A stretch of 64,000 nt of DNA from Daphnia pulex (lineage: Eukaryota > Arthropoda > Branchiopoda > Diplostraca > Daphniidae). A program made the translations under genes and the position numbers. Below are positions 46,692-59,400 of the stretch, one piece after another (position 1 is the first letter of the stretch; each line of letters starts with the position of its first letter). The DNA is taken from positions 7,130,001 to 7,194,000 of the forward strand of contig NC_060024.1 in NCBI RefSeq assembly GCF_021134715.1. Reading direction: 5' to 3'. Under the pieces are notes generated by a model. It saw only the letters and a program-made list of their open reading frames with translations, ran no database searches and was not told where the DNA came from.

Positions 46692-47769
46692 CATAATGTA
46701 CGATCTTGTGTGATTTTCTCGAACTTGAGTTTCTCCGTGTCTAATGCTTGGAAAATACATGTAGAATCGGACGTAGAGCAATCGAGAAATTAAAAATTGT
46801 TTAATATAAGATTTCAAAAAAAAATGTCCCCTTGAAAAACAAAACGGAACCAGCCCGAATGTAAATGTTCCATTTTTATTGTACGATATGGTCGCCATAA
46901 AAACCATCTGGTCAGACTTTATTGCCAAGCCCTAGTATACATCCACCATGTGACCAATACATTTCTAGTTCAGATAACTATACTGTTTTACTGTAATGTA
47001 AAAATCCAGAACGCCGACATTGGTAAACTTAATTTAAACACTTGGATGTAATGCTCAATTTTTAACAAAAGATGTTTTCTTTTTCTAATCGGAAGAATGA
47101 AGTTTCTTCACAGACGAAATTGCCGTCGTAGTATTTATTAAAATTATTTTTAGTACCAGGCGATACTAAAAATAACATTTTCGATTATTTGGTGCAGAGA
47201 AGAAAAATATAAATAAATACATTTTTAATTCAAGCTAAAAATTTTAAAATCGGTCGTGTGCGTTATCGGTTGTGCGTTTACTGATGAGTTGCGAACGAAC
47301 GTCGGCCAATCACTTAAATGCATTACCCTTCTTTGGAGCTTTATTCTGCAATTGTTTTGTTCATTCAGGTTCTAATGTCCCATATCTTCTTCAGCGAACA
47401 ATTTATGGACGGAAAACAGCGTGTAGATAGTATAAAAACACACACTAGAGGGCAGAACGAACAAAACATAATCCCGCCAAAGTGTTACGTTTAAAAAAAA
47501 AACTATTTTCGGAATTACTCTTTCGGAGTTTTTCTTCCACACAGTAGGTAAACGTAAAGGATGGGTAGGATGAAAAAAAGAGAATCACATATATCAATAC
47601 TGCGAAAACTAAATATTTTAATTTCGGAGTATTGAGCAAAAATATCAGATAAAATAAAGATAAAATAACAGCAAAAATATCGGAGGCGCCACTTGCGCTT
47701 ATAGAATAAAATACCAATCTGTATCAATCATCAGTAAAATTTGTTCTGCAATTTATTTCTGATGCAAAA
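46692..47769. other. Intergenic AT-rich DNA
   Basis: A perfect 12-bp inverted repeat (TTATTTTTAGTA at 47144-47155 and TACTAAAAATAA at 47164-47175) could fold into a hairpin with an 8-base loop. Otherwise nothing is recognisable. Confidence 0.4.
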
Positions 47770-48611
47770 GTTCATTTTTAATCTGGCAATTAAACTCCTT
47801 TGGCAACAATCAAATCGATAACCTAAACAACCAGCTCAATCAAACTAGTGAGCTGCAATCCGAATTGGAACAATGCAAACTGGATAAGGACTATTGCCAA
47901 TCAAGTTTGAACCAGAAGAAAATCGATTACTCGTCCATCAAAGAAACGCTTCAAACATGAGAGACCAAACTGTCCAATTGCCAACAGGGAACCGGTCAAC
48001 AAAGCGCCAATTTGAAGAAATGCATGGACGACATAGCAGCTTACCAAAAGTCTCTCAGTTCCATCCAGATTACGCTAGAGCAGGAAAAAACGGGACTGGT
48101 GTCTATTCAAACGCAATACGAGACGAGCAAGATGGAATCGGAAAACTGCAGAAGTCTGTTTTGCCGCAGAAGGAAATTTATTGTACATTAATATGGAAAA
48201 TGATCTGAGAAATAAGAACCTGAAAACGTGCGAAAGCGCAAAGACAATCTGCTAGACGGGAACTACTCAAATAAACCAAGAGTTGGTGAGATGCAAAGCC
48301 GACGCTGCCGTCATAACGACCGACAATTCTAAAAAAACGGAGCCATAGCAACTTGCGAAAGTGAGAAAACCAAAGCCTCTGGAGAACTGATTGATTGTCT
48401 AACTATCAAAGATTCCCTCGCCATGGCTATTGCCGGTAAATTGAAAATACAAGAACAGCTGGATCAAATTAACTTGAGAAATAAGAATCATGCAGATCTT
48501 TCGCAATTAACCGTCGTAAGTTCACTAAGCGATTCACGCCAACAATCCATCGCCAGACTAATATTAGACAAAAAAAGTACATGGAAGCTCAATACCACTT
48601 GTACCCCATGA
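47770..48611 (+). pseudogene. Broken coiled-coil protein gene
   Basis: Plus-strand reading gives long heptad-like Leu/Gln/Glu/Lys-rich stretches with spaced cysteines: NLNNQLNQTSELQSELEQCK, then after a TGA LSNCQQGTGQQSANLKKCMD and SSIQITLEQEKTGLVSIQTQ. After further stops and shifts comes SGELIDCLTIKDSLAMAIAG. The composition is that of a secreted or structural coiled coil, but stops at about 47958 and 48206-48345 break it. No start codon or signal peptide is evident, and the family is unknown. Confidence 0.5.
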
Positions 48612-49471
48612 TTAACTTCAGTATTAATTGGGAGCAGAAAAGTAAATTTTTAACTACAGTTATTGCACTATGAACCAACATCAAACTTTGATAAACAAAG
48701 ATCTGATTTTTTTACACCAAATATGCTCTATTCTTTTGGTCTGCTACAATAAATATTCAAATACAGTACAATTCAAATACATATAGAGTATTTCATTAAT
48801 CCCGTAATTCGATAACTGCACAATGGGGTGCGTTTTTACGAAGAAACAAAAATTTTCTGGAACAAAATTGTCCGCTTCAAATAAGCGGACCATTTCGTTC
48901 AACCATTACCGGTGTCAATTCAATTTTTTAAAAGCCTTATTAGTTCATCATTTTCAATGTCACTATGTATTTCATATTTCAAACCCTTTGTGATTTGCGC
49001 ATACATAGCTGTTCTTGCATTGCTTTTAGGTTTAGGCTTACCATTACGTAACGTTTTAATGCTTACCGTCGACATCGTCACGGTTATATACACGTCAGTC
49101 ATGTGCTATTAGGTTATGTTTCCAACGAAAAACTTTGGCCTTTTAACATGAGACGAGAAATATATTTCCAAAGAAATCAGAGCTGGAATACGTGTACACA
49201 ATTAACATGTTTAACCAATCACGAAATAATCTGAGTAGCATCGAATGTTCACAGAAAAATTCTTTATATGGAAATGGAACTAAAAATTGGAAGATTCAAC
49301 ATAAATATCTAGGTTATAGTCCCGAAGACCACTTGGCTGAAACATTGTTCAATCGGCCAAGACACAATGTAACAGAAAATCACGGTTGAGCACCTACAAA
49401 ATCTCTTATGCAGAAAAGAATAACTTCAATAATGAAGTTAATCATTACTTATTCTTGACGCAGAAATCGAC
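48612..49471. other. No recognisable feature
   Basis: AT-rich. The short frames at 48912-49112 and 49192-49389 have no family resemblance. The right end probably includes the 3' UTR of the minus-strand FKBP6 gene. Confidence 0.4.
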
Positions 49472-51353
49472 TTATTTGAAAACAGTACAAATACTTTCGC
49501 CTTTCATTAACGGCTTCATCGCAAACTTCAAATTTAATTTATTAGATTCAGCTTCCAAGAAAGCTCGTTCTTTCTGAGAAATTCCTTGTGGAAATTCCAG
49601 CTGCCTCTCCGTTGGATTTTCGACAAATTCCTGCAACAATCGGCGGATGACTTTATGGGACTCATCCAAGGGTTCCGGAGTCTGCAAAAAAAAAGGGAAC
49701 AAGTTTTTACTGTAATTTTGTTTCCAACTTACTGGCACTTACGTTATTTCCGGCGTTGATGTTTGTTGCACCAAGCATTCTACGACACAAGTCGGTTTCA
49801 ATAAACCTCTCTTTCTTCACTTTATCGTCCAACTAATAAATTAAACACACAGATTAAACCTTATAGACAAGCAAAAAACAAATCAATCTATATCATAATA
49901 AAAATTGCGATTAAAAAAAAATATATATACCGCGAGTAAAGCCCTAGCAATACTGGGATCTTTGGGGCAAATGCTTTTAGCCTTCAAAAGGTTTCGACGT
50001 GCGCCGTCAAAGTCACCAAGTTTTTCTAGAGCCAAACCGAACCTTAAAAGATTTAATAAGTATGAAATACAAGGGGTTTCACTGGTTACAAACCAAGAGT
50101 AAATATTGCAATCATATTATTCTATACCTGTAGTACGCTTTAGGATTCTCCTTATCTATTTGCAAAGCATCCCTAGCATGAATGCAAGTTTTTTTTGGCT
50201 TATTTATTTTTAGCCAAACCAGAGCCAAATCTAGATGCAGAGTTAAGCAAAGTTTTTCTCCGCGAATTTCTTCCTCTTCATCGGCATAACCGCGGTCTAT
50301 GACCCAACCCAAAGCACGTCGATAGCATTTCAACGCCTAAAGTTAAACGGTAAAATTTAGATTTCTAAGGCTAAAAAAGCATAAAAACTCATGACATACC
50401 ATGAGGAAGTTCTGTTTTTCAAAATGTGCAGTTCCTTTACGCTTCTCAGATTTAGCGGCGTCGAGGACTTGTTCGAAAGAGAGCTTTTTACGCATTTGAA
50501 TTGGAAGTTTCCCAAATGCTTCGGCAGCACTTGAATCAACCCACTCAAGCAAATCGATTTTGAAATAAACATATGCATTGGCGGGTATACGTGGTGGACA
50601 ACCTTTTTCACCCCATGCCAGATCCGGACAAAAAATGAATTCTGATTTTTCTTTTGCTTTCATTGATCCTACTGCTAGGTCTAAGCCTTCAATCACTGAA
50701 CCTTGGCCTCTCCTACATAAAAAAATAGTTGTCAAGGATTAAGTACACCTAAAATAAATTTCATAATAATTTACTTACATGAATGATTTTGGATTCCCCC
50801 TAAGTATAGTGGAATCAAATGATTTGATTTCATTACTAATCTCATCTTGGATGTAGCCATTGTAATGGATTGTAACAATAGAATCTTCAGGGGGGAAAGC
50901 TCCTTCTCCAGGTTGGCCAAGTTTTTTAAATATACCATCAAATCCAGGCAATGGAGTCATCTGGCTGGATAATTTGAGTAATTTGTTTTCTTCATCTTCA
51001 TCACCAGAAAACAATTCCAAGATTTCTTGGTCCATTTTCATAAGTAGTTCCTTACTTTCTCCATCAACTTCCTGTTTTGCTTTCATTTCAAATATTTCTG
51101 AGGGATCAATTTCAGTTGATTCAAGAAGCTGCTTTTCAAAAATGCTGTTATAATAGAAGTAGTTGTTAATATTACACAGTATCAATGAATAGTATAAAGT
51201 AAGAAAATGTTACCTCTTATTTTTAAGAACACTCTGCTTGAACATCATTGGAATATCTTCTTCTTCATTGTCTGAATCACCAATTAAATCATCAGAAAGT
51301 TCACCTTCATCCTCAAATTCAACAATCTTCGAAGCACTTGAACTTGTATCCAT
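49472..51353 (-). CDS. FKBP6: FKBP6/shutdown-like TPR co-chaperone
   Basis: FKBP6 and fly Shutdown are Hsp90 co-chaperones needed in the germ line for loading piRNAs onto Piwi proteins. Exons: 51353-51214, 51144-50779, 50712-50400, 50336-50128, 50042-49931, 49832-49743, 49681-49472; 479 residues, all in frame. Residues 1-110 are acidic and Ser-rich. An FKBP fold spans about 115-226 (IVTIHYNGYI, SFDSTILRG, VIEGLDLAVGSM, WGEKGCPPRIPANA, KIDLLEW). Three TPR-like helical pairs follow at about 250-380 (AHFEKQNFLMALKCYRRAL, KAYYR, RFGLALEKLGDFDGARRNLL). The C-terminal 100 residues are extra relative to vertebrate FKBP6. A TAG acceptor just before the ATG implies a 5' UTR exon. Isomerase activity is doubtful, since this group usually lacks it. 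Confidence 0.88.
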
Positions 51354-52026
51354 GATTGCAATTCTAGGGGAAAAGTAGATGGGTCAAGTTACATTGAAAA
51401 GAAAACAACATTACCTAAACATAGTATTGTTGGTATTGCATTAAGTTATCGAGATTCTAATATGGACAACTTTTCTTGTTTCGTACGAATAAAATCCTAA
51501 AATGAAAGATGCTTACTATTAAGAAACACAGTCTAAAAGTACGACTCCTCAAGTAAACTTTTGATCTTGAACGAAAACGAAACTTGGGTTGAAACTTGAA
51601 ACTTTTTTTTTTTGCTGAAAAAATGATATTTGACCATGCTGGTGCAGTGGCGCCTAATAACTTTTGTAAATAGTAAATAATTTTTTGTTAGTACTTTTTT
51701 CACTCAAATAATTTAAATATCTATGAATTACCAAATTACGGAGTGATTATAATAATAATAAAATTGTCTTCAATTTTTCAATTAGACAAAATCGATTTCC
51801 AGTCCGAACGTTACATCGATTCAACTTAGTAGCCGCGGGGTAATTTAAACATGGCCACTACCTATTAGCCCTACCCACATTTTGGGGAACTATGCTTGAA
51901 GGCTTGTCAAGTAAATTGTGGGCTTGAACCTGTAGCTTATTTTAAAACGTATTTTCATATTTTGCCCTGTAGGAAAGGTACCAAAACAACACAATCAGTT
52001 ATTCTTTTATTTTAATTAAATCCGCA
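51354..52026. promoter_or_regulatory. Divergent intergenic region between FKBP6 and twisted gastrulation
   Basis: About 670 bp separates the two start codons, which point away from each other. The left part should hold the FKBP6 5' UTR exon, ended by a donor that I did not place. No TATA box is obvious. Confidence 0.4.
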
Positions 52027-52964
52027 ATGGGCTCTGAATTGAATATGTCCAAAATCTTAATTTCACTGACATTTGCTCTCCCGTTATTGGTTATCGTCGG
52101 ATTCTACACTGTTCACGGATGCAACGAAGCTGTTTGTGCTAGTATTGTCAGTAAATGTATGCTAACACAATCATGCAAGTGTGAGTTAAGAAACTGCACA
52201 TGTTGCAAGGAGTGCTTTTCATGTCTTGACTACCTATATGCTGAATGTTGCTCTTGTGTTGGTAAGTTAAAATTTTGATACTTTCTGCTAACTGAAATGT
52301 CGCTTAATTGTTTCATGTTTGAATTGTCAGAATTGTGTCCGAAGCCTAACAATACTGTTAGCGAATTGAGCAGGAAATCTCATGTTGAAGATCTGACAGA
52401 GCCCACACCAGATTTGTTTGCAGCCTTGACAGATGATCGTGATACTCTGCAACGTTGGCTAACTTTCACTTTCCCTGTTGATTTGGACATCAAAATTTTT
52501 AAGAATAAAGAAATCAAGTACAAAACAATCAACTCGGAGCAGGAAGTTATTCCATTGAAAGACTTGATCACTGTGAACTGCACTGTTGCATACATGAGTC
52601 AGTGTATGTCCTGGAATAAATGCAAAGCTTCTTGCATCTCTATGGGTGCATCAAGCTACAGGTTTGTACAAGAATTTTAACTACTGCAATGAAGCTAAAT
52701 TTCAGTAATTCCTATATTTTCCCAATTAGGTGGTTTCATGATGGTTGCTGTGAATGTGTTGGACACACTTGCATAAACTACGGTATCAACGAAAGTCGTT
52801 GCCTCGAGTGTCCTGGTGAAGACGATGATAACCCAATTGAAACTGAAGTTTTTGCCGGAGAAGATTACGAAAACGGAGAAGCTTCTGAAAAAGATGGGAA
52901 AAAAGGAAAGACTGAAGAAAAGGTGGTCGAGAAAAAAATCGAAGCAACTTCGCCAGTCGAATAA
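52027..52964 (+). CDS. TWSG1: Twisted gastrulation BMP modulator
   Basis: Twisted gastrulation is a secreted Cys-rich protein that binds BMP/Dpp with Chordin/Sog and shapes dorsal-ventral signalling. Exons 52027-52261, 52331-52661 and 52730-52964 give 266 residues. A signal peptide (ILISLTFALPLLVIVGFYTV) is followed by the N-terminal BMP-binding Cys module (CNEAVCASIVSKC, CTCCKECFSCL, ECCSCV). A linker contains LTEPTPDLFAALTDD. The C-terminal Cys module has CMSWNKCKASCISMGASSYR and WFHDGCCECVGHTC. The last 55 residues are an acidic Glu/Lys-rich tail not found in vertebrate TWSG1. A second Met seven codons in (MSKILISL) could also be the start. Confidence 0.95.
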
Positions 52965-53086
52965 TCAAAGTCTTGACTTAACTGTTCTGTATATGTTATT
53001 ATATCTTCTTGCAAACAACCGTTTTCGTATTTTTTATCATTTGAGTCCGTTCTCTGTCGTCCGGAAAACTTGCTTATGCCGTCCCT

Positions 53087-53092
53087 AATAAA
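53087..53092 (+). promoter_or_regulatory. Poly(A) signal of twisted gastrulation
   Basis: AATAAA 123 bp after the stop codon, followed by a T-run. A fitting end for the transcript. Confidence 0.6.
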
Positions 53093-53492
53093 TTTTTTAC
53101 ACGCCATATTTCGCTCATCTCTTGGATTGTATAAATTTTCGTGTTATTGTGGCACTGTTCACGAAACAGCACACTTCCTAAACGAGAATTTCCACCTGTG
53201 TAGAAGCGTCTCGGATACGATTGGATTGGATCAATAAACAATTTTGTTAAACTTATTAATGTAACATTTCAGTAATCAATAAGAATTGCTAAAACACATT
53301 TTAAAAGGCACATTTATTAAATTTTTATTTCATTGCACAGATAGTAGAAACACCAATCCTTATTTGTTTCGCCAATCATAGGTTAAGGCATGGCTTCAAA
53401 TTTAAGAAAGGAAGTAAAAAAAAGAAATTTGAAATATTGTAAAACATATAGTCACGAATAGTTAAGACAAATTCTTCATTTCAACGTTCCGT

Positions 53493-56400
53493 TTAGGGGT
53501 CGACAAAAGAAATCATAATGTATCGAGTTCCCTTGGTGGTATAAAGTCCCTCGTGATAATGGGTGAGTCGACCGGGATGCATCAACATCCAGCCCTTACG
53601 AGTGTTCAGCACGCTGCAGTTGTACCTCACAAATCTGCAACCACCGCCCTTTATTAGAAATCAACGGCGTTAAGTTAATAATATTAATTGATAAGGAAAT
53701 CGTCCAATGTGTTACGTTTCATGAGGCACGTAAACATCGAAAATCATAAATTATTATCTCTTTTTGTGTCACGAACGAGAGCAAACTTATAAAAAGGTAG
53801 TATATTGATTTTTAATCAATGATAGTTATCATTTCGCTTTCGCAAAAACCAATGAAAAGAGAATAGTGATATTTGAAATGAAGTATACAATACCTCAAAA
53901 TCGATTTGGGGCCGGTTGAGGGCAAGATTGATCGTGTAGGTAGATGAATCGTGATGAGGCTTCAAAAATGGTTGTTCATCCGGTCTGTAGCGTACCACAA
54001 AGTTCATAACAGAACGAGGTGGCTAAGTGATGGATGAGAGAGTAAAAAGAAATAGGTTAGAAAATCTTCTATGAAATTAACTTCAAACAGAAAGGAAGAA
54101 AGATCGATAGACCAACACCAAGATAAAGACCATCACCAATAGACCACAGTTACCATCACCAATTCAAGTGTTAAAATTTGAAGCCACAGCGAATAATAGG
54201 CAACTCTTAGTCCTTTGACGGCTAAGGAGTTGATTCAACAACGAAAAAAGAATCTCACGTCGTTCCAGTATCCTTCATAAACACGCTGCTGAAGGGGTTG
54301 AACATAATGCTGCAGAAAATGCAACCAGCCTGGCTCAAGACCAATCTGCTTCATGTGAATATCACGTGTAGGGACCGATTCGTAGCCGCCTTCTAAGCGT
54401 GGATCCTATATACATATTATAGCACATCTCACAGATATTACGGGGTAATTTCAAACATTAGAAACATTCAATTATGAGCAGAATAACATGGCCCTATTTA
54501 ATCGCTGGCATATCTCAATTCAATACTCGAATGGTGCGGTAAAATAGAAAAGAAGTACAAATCGATTCTTAGGATCAATATTGGGCGTTGGAATGTCACA
54601 TCGATCGTTCTCCTTTTTGAAGGCAGGTCGTTGGAAATTCCTGTTCGACATCAGTCGATATCGATAGGGAAAGAGTTGCTTACGTAATGCTGGTATCCTA
54701 CAAAGACTCGCTCTTGCAATGGACGAACATAGTCACGCAAGAAAGCGAGCCAGTGACGATCCATGCCAATCTGGCGCATGTGAATGTCACGCGTGGGTAC
54801 GTTTTCGTAGCCGCCTTCCAGACGTGGATCCTTTCGTCGACAGGGATCACAAAGTCGCAATTAAACAACCACAAGGGAAAGTATATGCAAATGAATGGGT
54901 TTCGTAAATGGGAAAATTCTCCATTTCGACCGTATTCTACCATGCCTTATATATATGATGCGTAACCCAGTTATAATTTTTAACAAATTGCTATGAAAAA
55001 ATGGGACTCGTTGAATGCTGTTGGGTTTCTTCTTTTACGATTAGAACCAAATAAACCTGACTAACAACAAATCGAGATTTCGGGGTTTTCCAGAACTAGC
55101 AGACAATAAACAAATTTAAGAGAGGGTCTACCCTTTGTAAGCTGTCCCCACATACCCAAGGAATTTACCCAGTGCTCATAACAAGTCAATGATACGCCAG
55201 ACCCATTCTTAAACGTACCTAAACATGGGACTAGAGTAAATCGATTAAATAAATTTGTTTGTAAGTCACGCGAGCGTTTTACGATTCACACAAGACTGCA
55301 GTTTACTTACGGTATTAGTACCATCAGACCATTGGCCAAAGTTTTCCATCTCGCCAACTAATTCATCGGCAAATCGCTCCGTAGTCATGGGAAACCAGTA
55401 AACATCCGGGCACGGCTGGGGAAAAAAATTCAAAATTGTTTAGCACTTTTTCTTCGATCATAAAATTTCAAAAATATGACCCTACCATAGAAACATTCAA
55501 CTCCATATTAAGGTTTTGGCTGTAGTTCACATGAAGATAACGTTTCTCCCAATCCCAACGATTGTTCTGAATCTCGTACAGTTCATTGTTCAAATGAGTC
55601 GTCTCGAAGTTGTCCACAGTGATCAAATGGCCCCTGAACATAACATTCAAATTTTACTCAATGTTCTTTTTCAGCCGCGCTTATAATTTGTTTACCAATC
55701 AAGACGATTGGTAACAAAGAGGTACACGTCGTTGTTGCGCATATTTGTGCAAAAGGCCATGTCAGCGTCCAACAAATTATGGATGTAGCTTGGCTTGGTT
55801 TTTGGGTTGTGAATAATGTCTCCGCGCACCAAATACTATATTCGTCAATAAAATATTCAAATTTTAATTTTGTGGATTGGTTGGAAAATTTAATATCGAG
55901 ATCAAATTCATGATACGTACCACGCTGGTGACAAATGGAACATTCCACAAGCCCCTGGAAAGAAAAGAAAAATTAAGTTAGAAAGTAAAAGTGTAATCAA
56001 TTTTTAAATAATATTCTTTACTAAGATTAACTTTAAATAGTAACTTTGTTTGCAAGTAACAGAAAATACTGTTTCCTTTTAACTTTGAAATTTCGTGAAG
56101 AATGACGTGAAAGGTCAAATTGCGTACCATTACGTAAGAGTCGGGATATATACATAGAAGCATCTGACGAATGCAGAACATGGGTAGATTCTACAACGAA
56201 GATTATTGTGACTACGAGGATCTATTGGTGGCTAGACAGTCTTACGTTTAATAATTTATATGCTTTACATCTCAGTGAGTTGAGCATCTTGAGCGGGTAA
56301 TCTGTTCAAGGAATTCAGCTTTGCTAACCAGACGTGAAACTTGTTGTGAGCGCTCCGAAGTTTAGCTAATGGGGAGGAATACTTTCATCAAGAGTAGGTG

Positions 56401-59400
56401 AGAAGAAGGTGCTCAGGTGGAAAGCGGAAGTTGAAGGAACTGTGAAGACGCGCAACGCATCCGTTCCACTAAAACTATAGAGCAAGGACAGAATAGACAG
56501 GTAGTGATGGGAAAAGATCGATCCAGGGGCGGGCTCGTCGCTTTGCCCAAACAAACTTTTATTTAGTCGCCTTCTTGCTAGCAGTCAGTTAAGAAGTGCC
56601 TGTCCTACTAGTGCCAGCCAAATTCTAGCTGAATCAAATGAAGTCGCTCTCGCTTAGATATGGTTTAATTCTTTTCCTATTAATCATAGATAGTCTAGAT
56701 TCAGCAGCGGTTCCTAAAGGTGGTGCCGGATCTGGAGGTCGCGGAGTCAAAGGTAACTCTCTAAACGTTTACCATACTTGGAAGAATTGCATTCAAATTT
56801 CAAACGACTTAATCAATGGAATTTAAAAAAAAAAAGTTTCTGTTAAAGGAATGCGCCACAAAGCGGGCGGGAGAAAGGCAGGAGAACGTCGTCCCGTATT
56901 AAGTAGCGCTGGCATTCGAGCGGGAGCAAATACGGTCGTTCAAGAGTCTCCGGTATAATTTCAGCTCATTAGCCGATGTATAATTAATAGATTGGTATAA
57001 GTTTGACACAATAAAAATCTAGACGCTGACAGCAGTCGGGGTCGGAGTACACCCGTTGGGTAACAGAAAAACAGAAGAATCGGAATCTTACTACAACAAT
57101 CCAAATGTACGAATTCTGCCTTCTGGTAAATTTAAAAAAAATTACATAAACCTTTATTGAACTAAAGGGAGCCAAAGTGATAGACGCGTCTCACTTCGAA
57201 TCGGAATACATTCTCGGTCGGAAGTTGGCATTTTACTGTAAGGCACAAGGCGTTCCACGCCCGCACATAACCTGGCTTAAGGACGGTATCGAACTGTACG
57301 CCCATCCATTCTTTCAAGTAAGAACACATTCTATCTACCTCGTCAGCATGCACTATCACGCGATAATCGTTGCTCTTTTTCTTTTTTAGGTGCATGAATA
57401 CAAAGTTGGCAAAGATTTGATCAAGTCCAAGATGGAAATCGATCCAGCAACGCAAAAGGATTCTGGTTTCTACGAATGCCAGGCGGACAATAAGTACGCC
57501 ATTGACAAGAGAGGATTCCGTACCGATTACACGTTAGACGTTTACTAAAAATCGGCTTCTTCGGATGTTAAATTAAAGCTTGGAAATATGAAACGTTGAA
57601 AGTAAGATTCAGTCCCATCTCACTTTTCGATAAAAATTGCCTTTTCACCGTTTGTTCAATCATCTTCCGTTTTATAGTTAGTACACTCTGGAGACCTATA
57701 TTGTCTCGCGGCGGTATAAAGGCCACTGCCCACTTGCCACTTTCGTCTTCGTAAATTTTTAAAAGATCAAACTTTGCCAACTGTTATAGCACTTTTGGGG
57801 ATTCATCGGCTATTCAAGTCACGCAGACTATATTCTACACGAACGCCGTCCCAAACGATTGTATCTACTTATGTTTTGTTTGGTTCTTCTTGAACGAGAT
57901 ATAAATGTACTCGCCACATCTTAATGTCTTTTGTTACTTGTGTTTGAGCAATCTATCGCAGTTTAAATAAATACGAAGAATGTTATGTCGGAGATTCAAA
58001 AGGGAAATTTCTCACCTTCGTTCGCCTTTCACGATTTCCATATAGTCAATGGAACGGGCGTAGAATCCGTCGGTTGTCAAAGATCCCCAAAAGTTAGACC
58101 AGGCTTGATATGGGCGAATCTGAATTGAAAAGAACCACATTTTAAGCATGTAAATTGGAAGGATACTAAAGTTTAAATAAATAAATACCATCATTGGAGC
58201 GACAACAGGGCGATTCTGCTCGATCAACAACTTCAGTGTATGGGGGTTGTCAATGTGAGCTAGGGCATCAACGTTGAAATAGTATTCACACTTCTTCTTC
58301 AGGCATTCCTCGCTGAAATTGGATTTTCAATTATTAAAGAAATAAATGATTACTAATACAATAAATGTGTGACTTACATTCCCGTGTTGCGGGCATGCCA
58401 CTCTTTGACGTTTTCTTCGTGATTGACCAATTTGACACTTGCGTATTCAGCCCCATGGGATTCAACAAAACCGGTTATCTGCTTGCCGTGATAGGATGCC
58501 TAAAATACAATTTAAAAAACATGAAAAGGATATAGATTTTGAAGAACCAGATCTTATATAGATCATGAGACTAAACGAGAAACCTACTCCGTTATGAATG
58601 TAGAGATGGATCTTTTCTTTCGGGTAGCTTAAAGCTAGGAACTTGTGTAGGAATTCTTCGAAGAACGGAGTGGGATTTTCAATAAACATTCCCACTACCA
58701 CTTTTGGGAAGTCCTTTGGCTACATAATTTTTTTAAAAAGGGAGGGGGGTAAATGATGTTACGTGGGCGCGCTATCGTTTTAAAGTGATTTCCCACCTTT
58801 TTCTTTTCAAGACTGTTCATATCTTCCCAGCAATTTAGGCAGCCTTCTTCAGAGTTCCAACTTTTGGGAAGGTAATTTCCTAATGTATTGAGGAAAAGCT
58901 TGGTAGGTCCATTTGCATGGATAACGAGAGGAACGGTGTTGTAAACAGTGTTTTGTAAGTGGGATTCCGTGCCTATAAATTGAGTTGAAAATCATTTTTT
59001 TACTTTCAATATTATTACGAAAGGAGATGTACCAATGAAGCGAAGTTCCACATCAGACACAGCTCCATTGAGATTCTGGAAGATTTCCGAACGGTGGTCG
59101 AGTTTAATGTTAAGCTCTTGTCGTTTCTTCTCGTCCAGGAAGACTTTGGTGTAGAACAATTGATCGTCATCGTCATTGGCGATTTCACCGCTATTCAGAA
59201 TCTGGTGCAATTCGGGGGCATAGCCCATAAACAATCCTGAATTCAAGAAGCGCTTTCCACGCTCTACTTCTGGGTATCTAACAAAGCAATCGACAAAACA
59301 ATGTTTGGTAACCCGTTTGGAAATGAACTGAAAAATTAAAAATGCCGTTAATTTACTTGGAAGCAAGAGTTGGATCCGGCCAGCAGAATCCTTCAGCAGA

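Noticed and set aside
46527-46928. 133-residue minus-strand frame overlapping the last MPPE1 exon
   Set aside because: It is antisense to a well-supported exon and 3' UTR, and is not protein-like.
47144-47175. Perfect hairpin as an RNA gene or iron-responsive element
   Set aside because: The stem is AT-only and short, the loop has no IRE consensus, and there is no transcript context.
47445-47727. Hydrophobic minus-strand frame
   Set aside because: AT-rich Phe/Ile/Tyr run with no start context or family match; chance hydrophobicity is likely.
55978-56181. Possible extra PLOD exon in the large intron
   Set aside because: The flanking exons (58119-58016 and 55954-55921) join in frame to give the conserved ERR-GLWNVP junction, so no exon is missing there.
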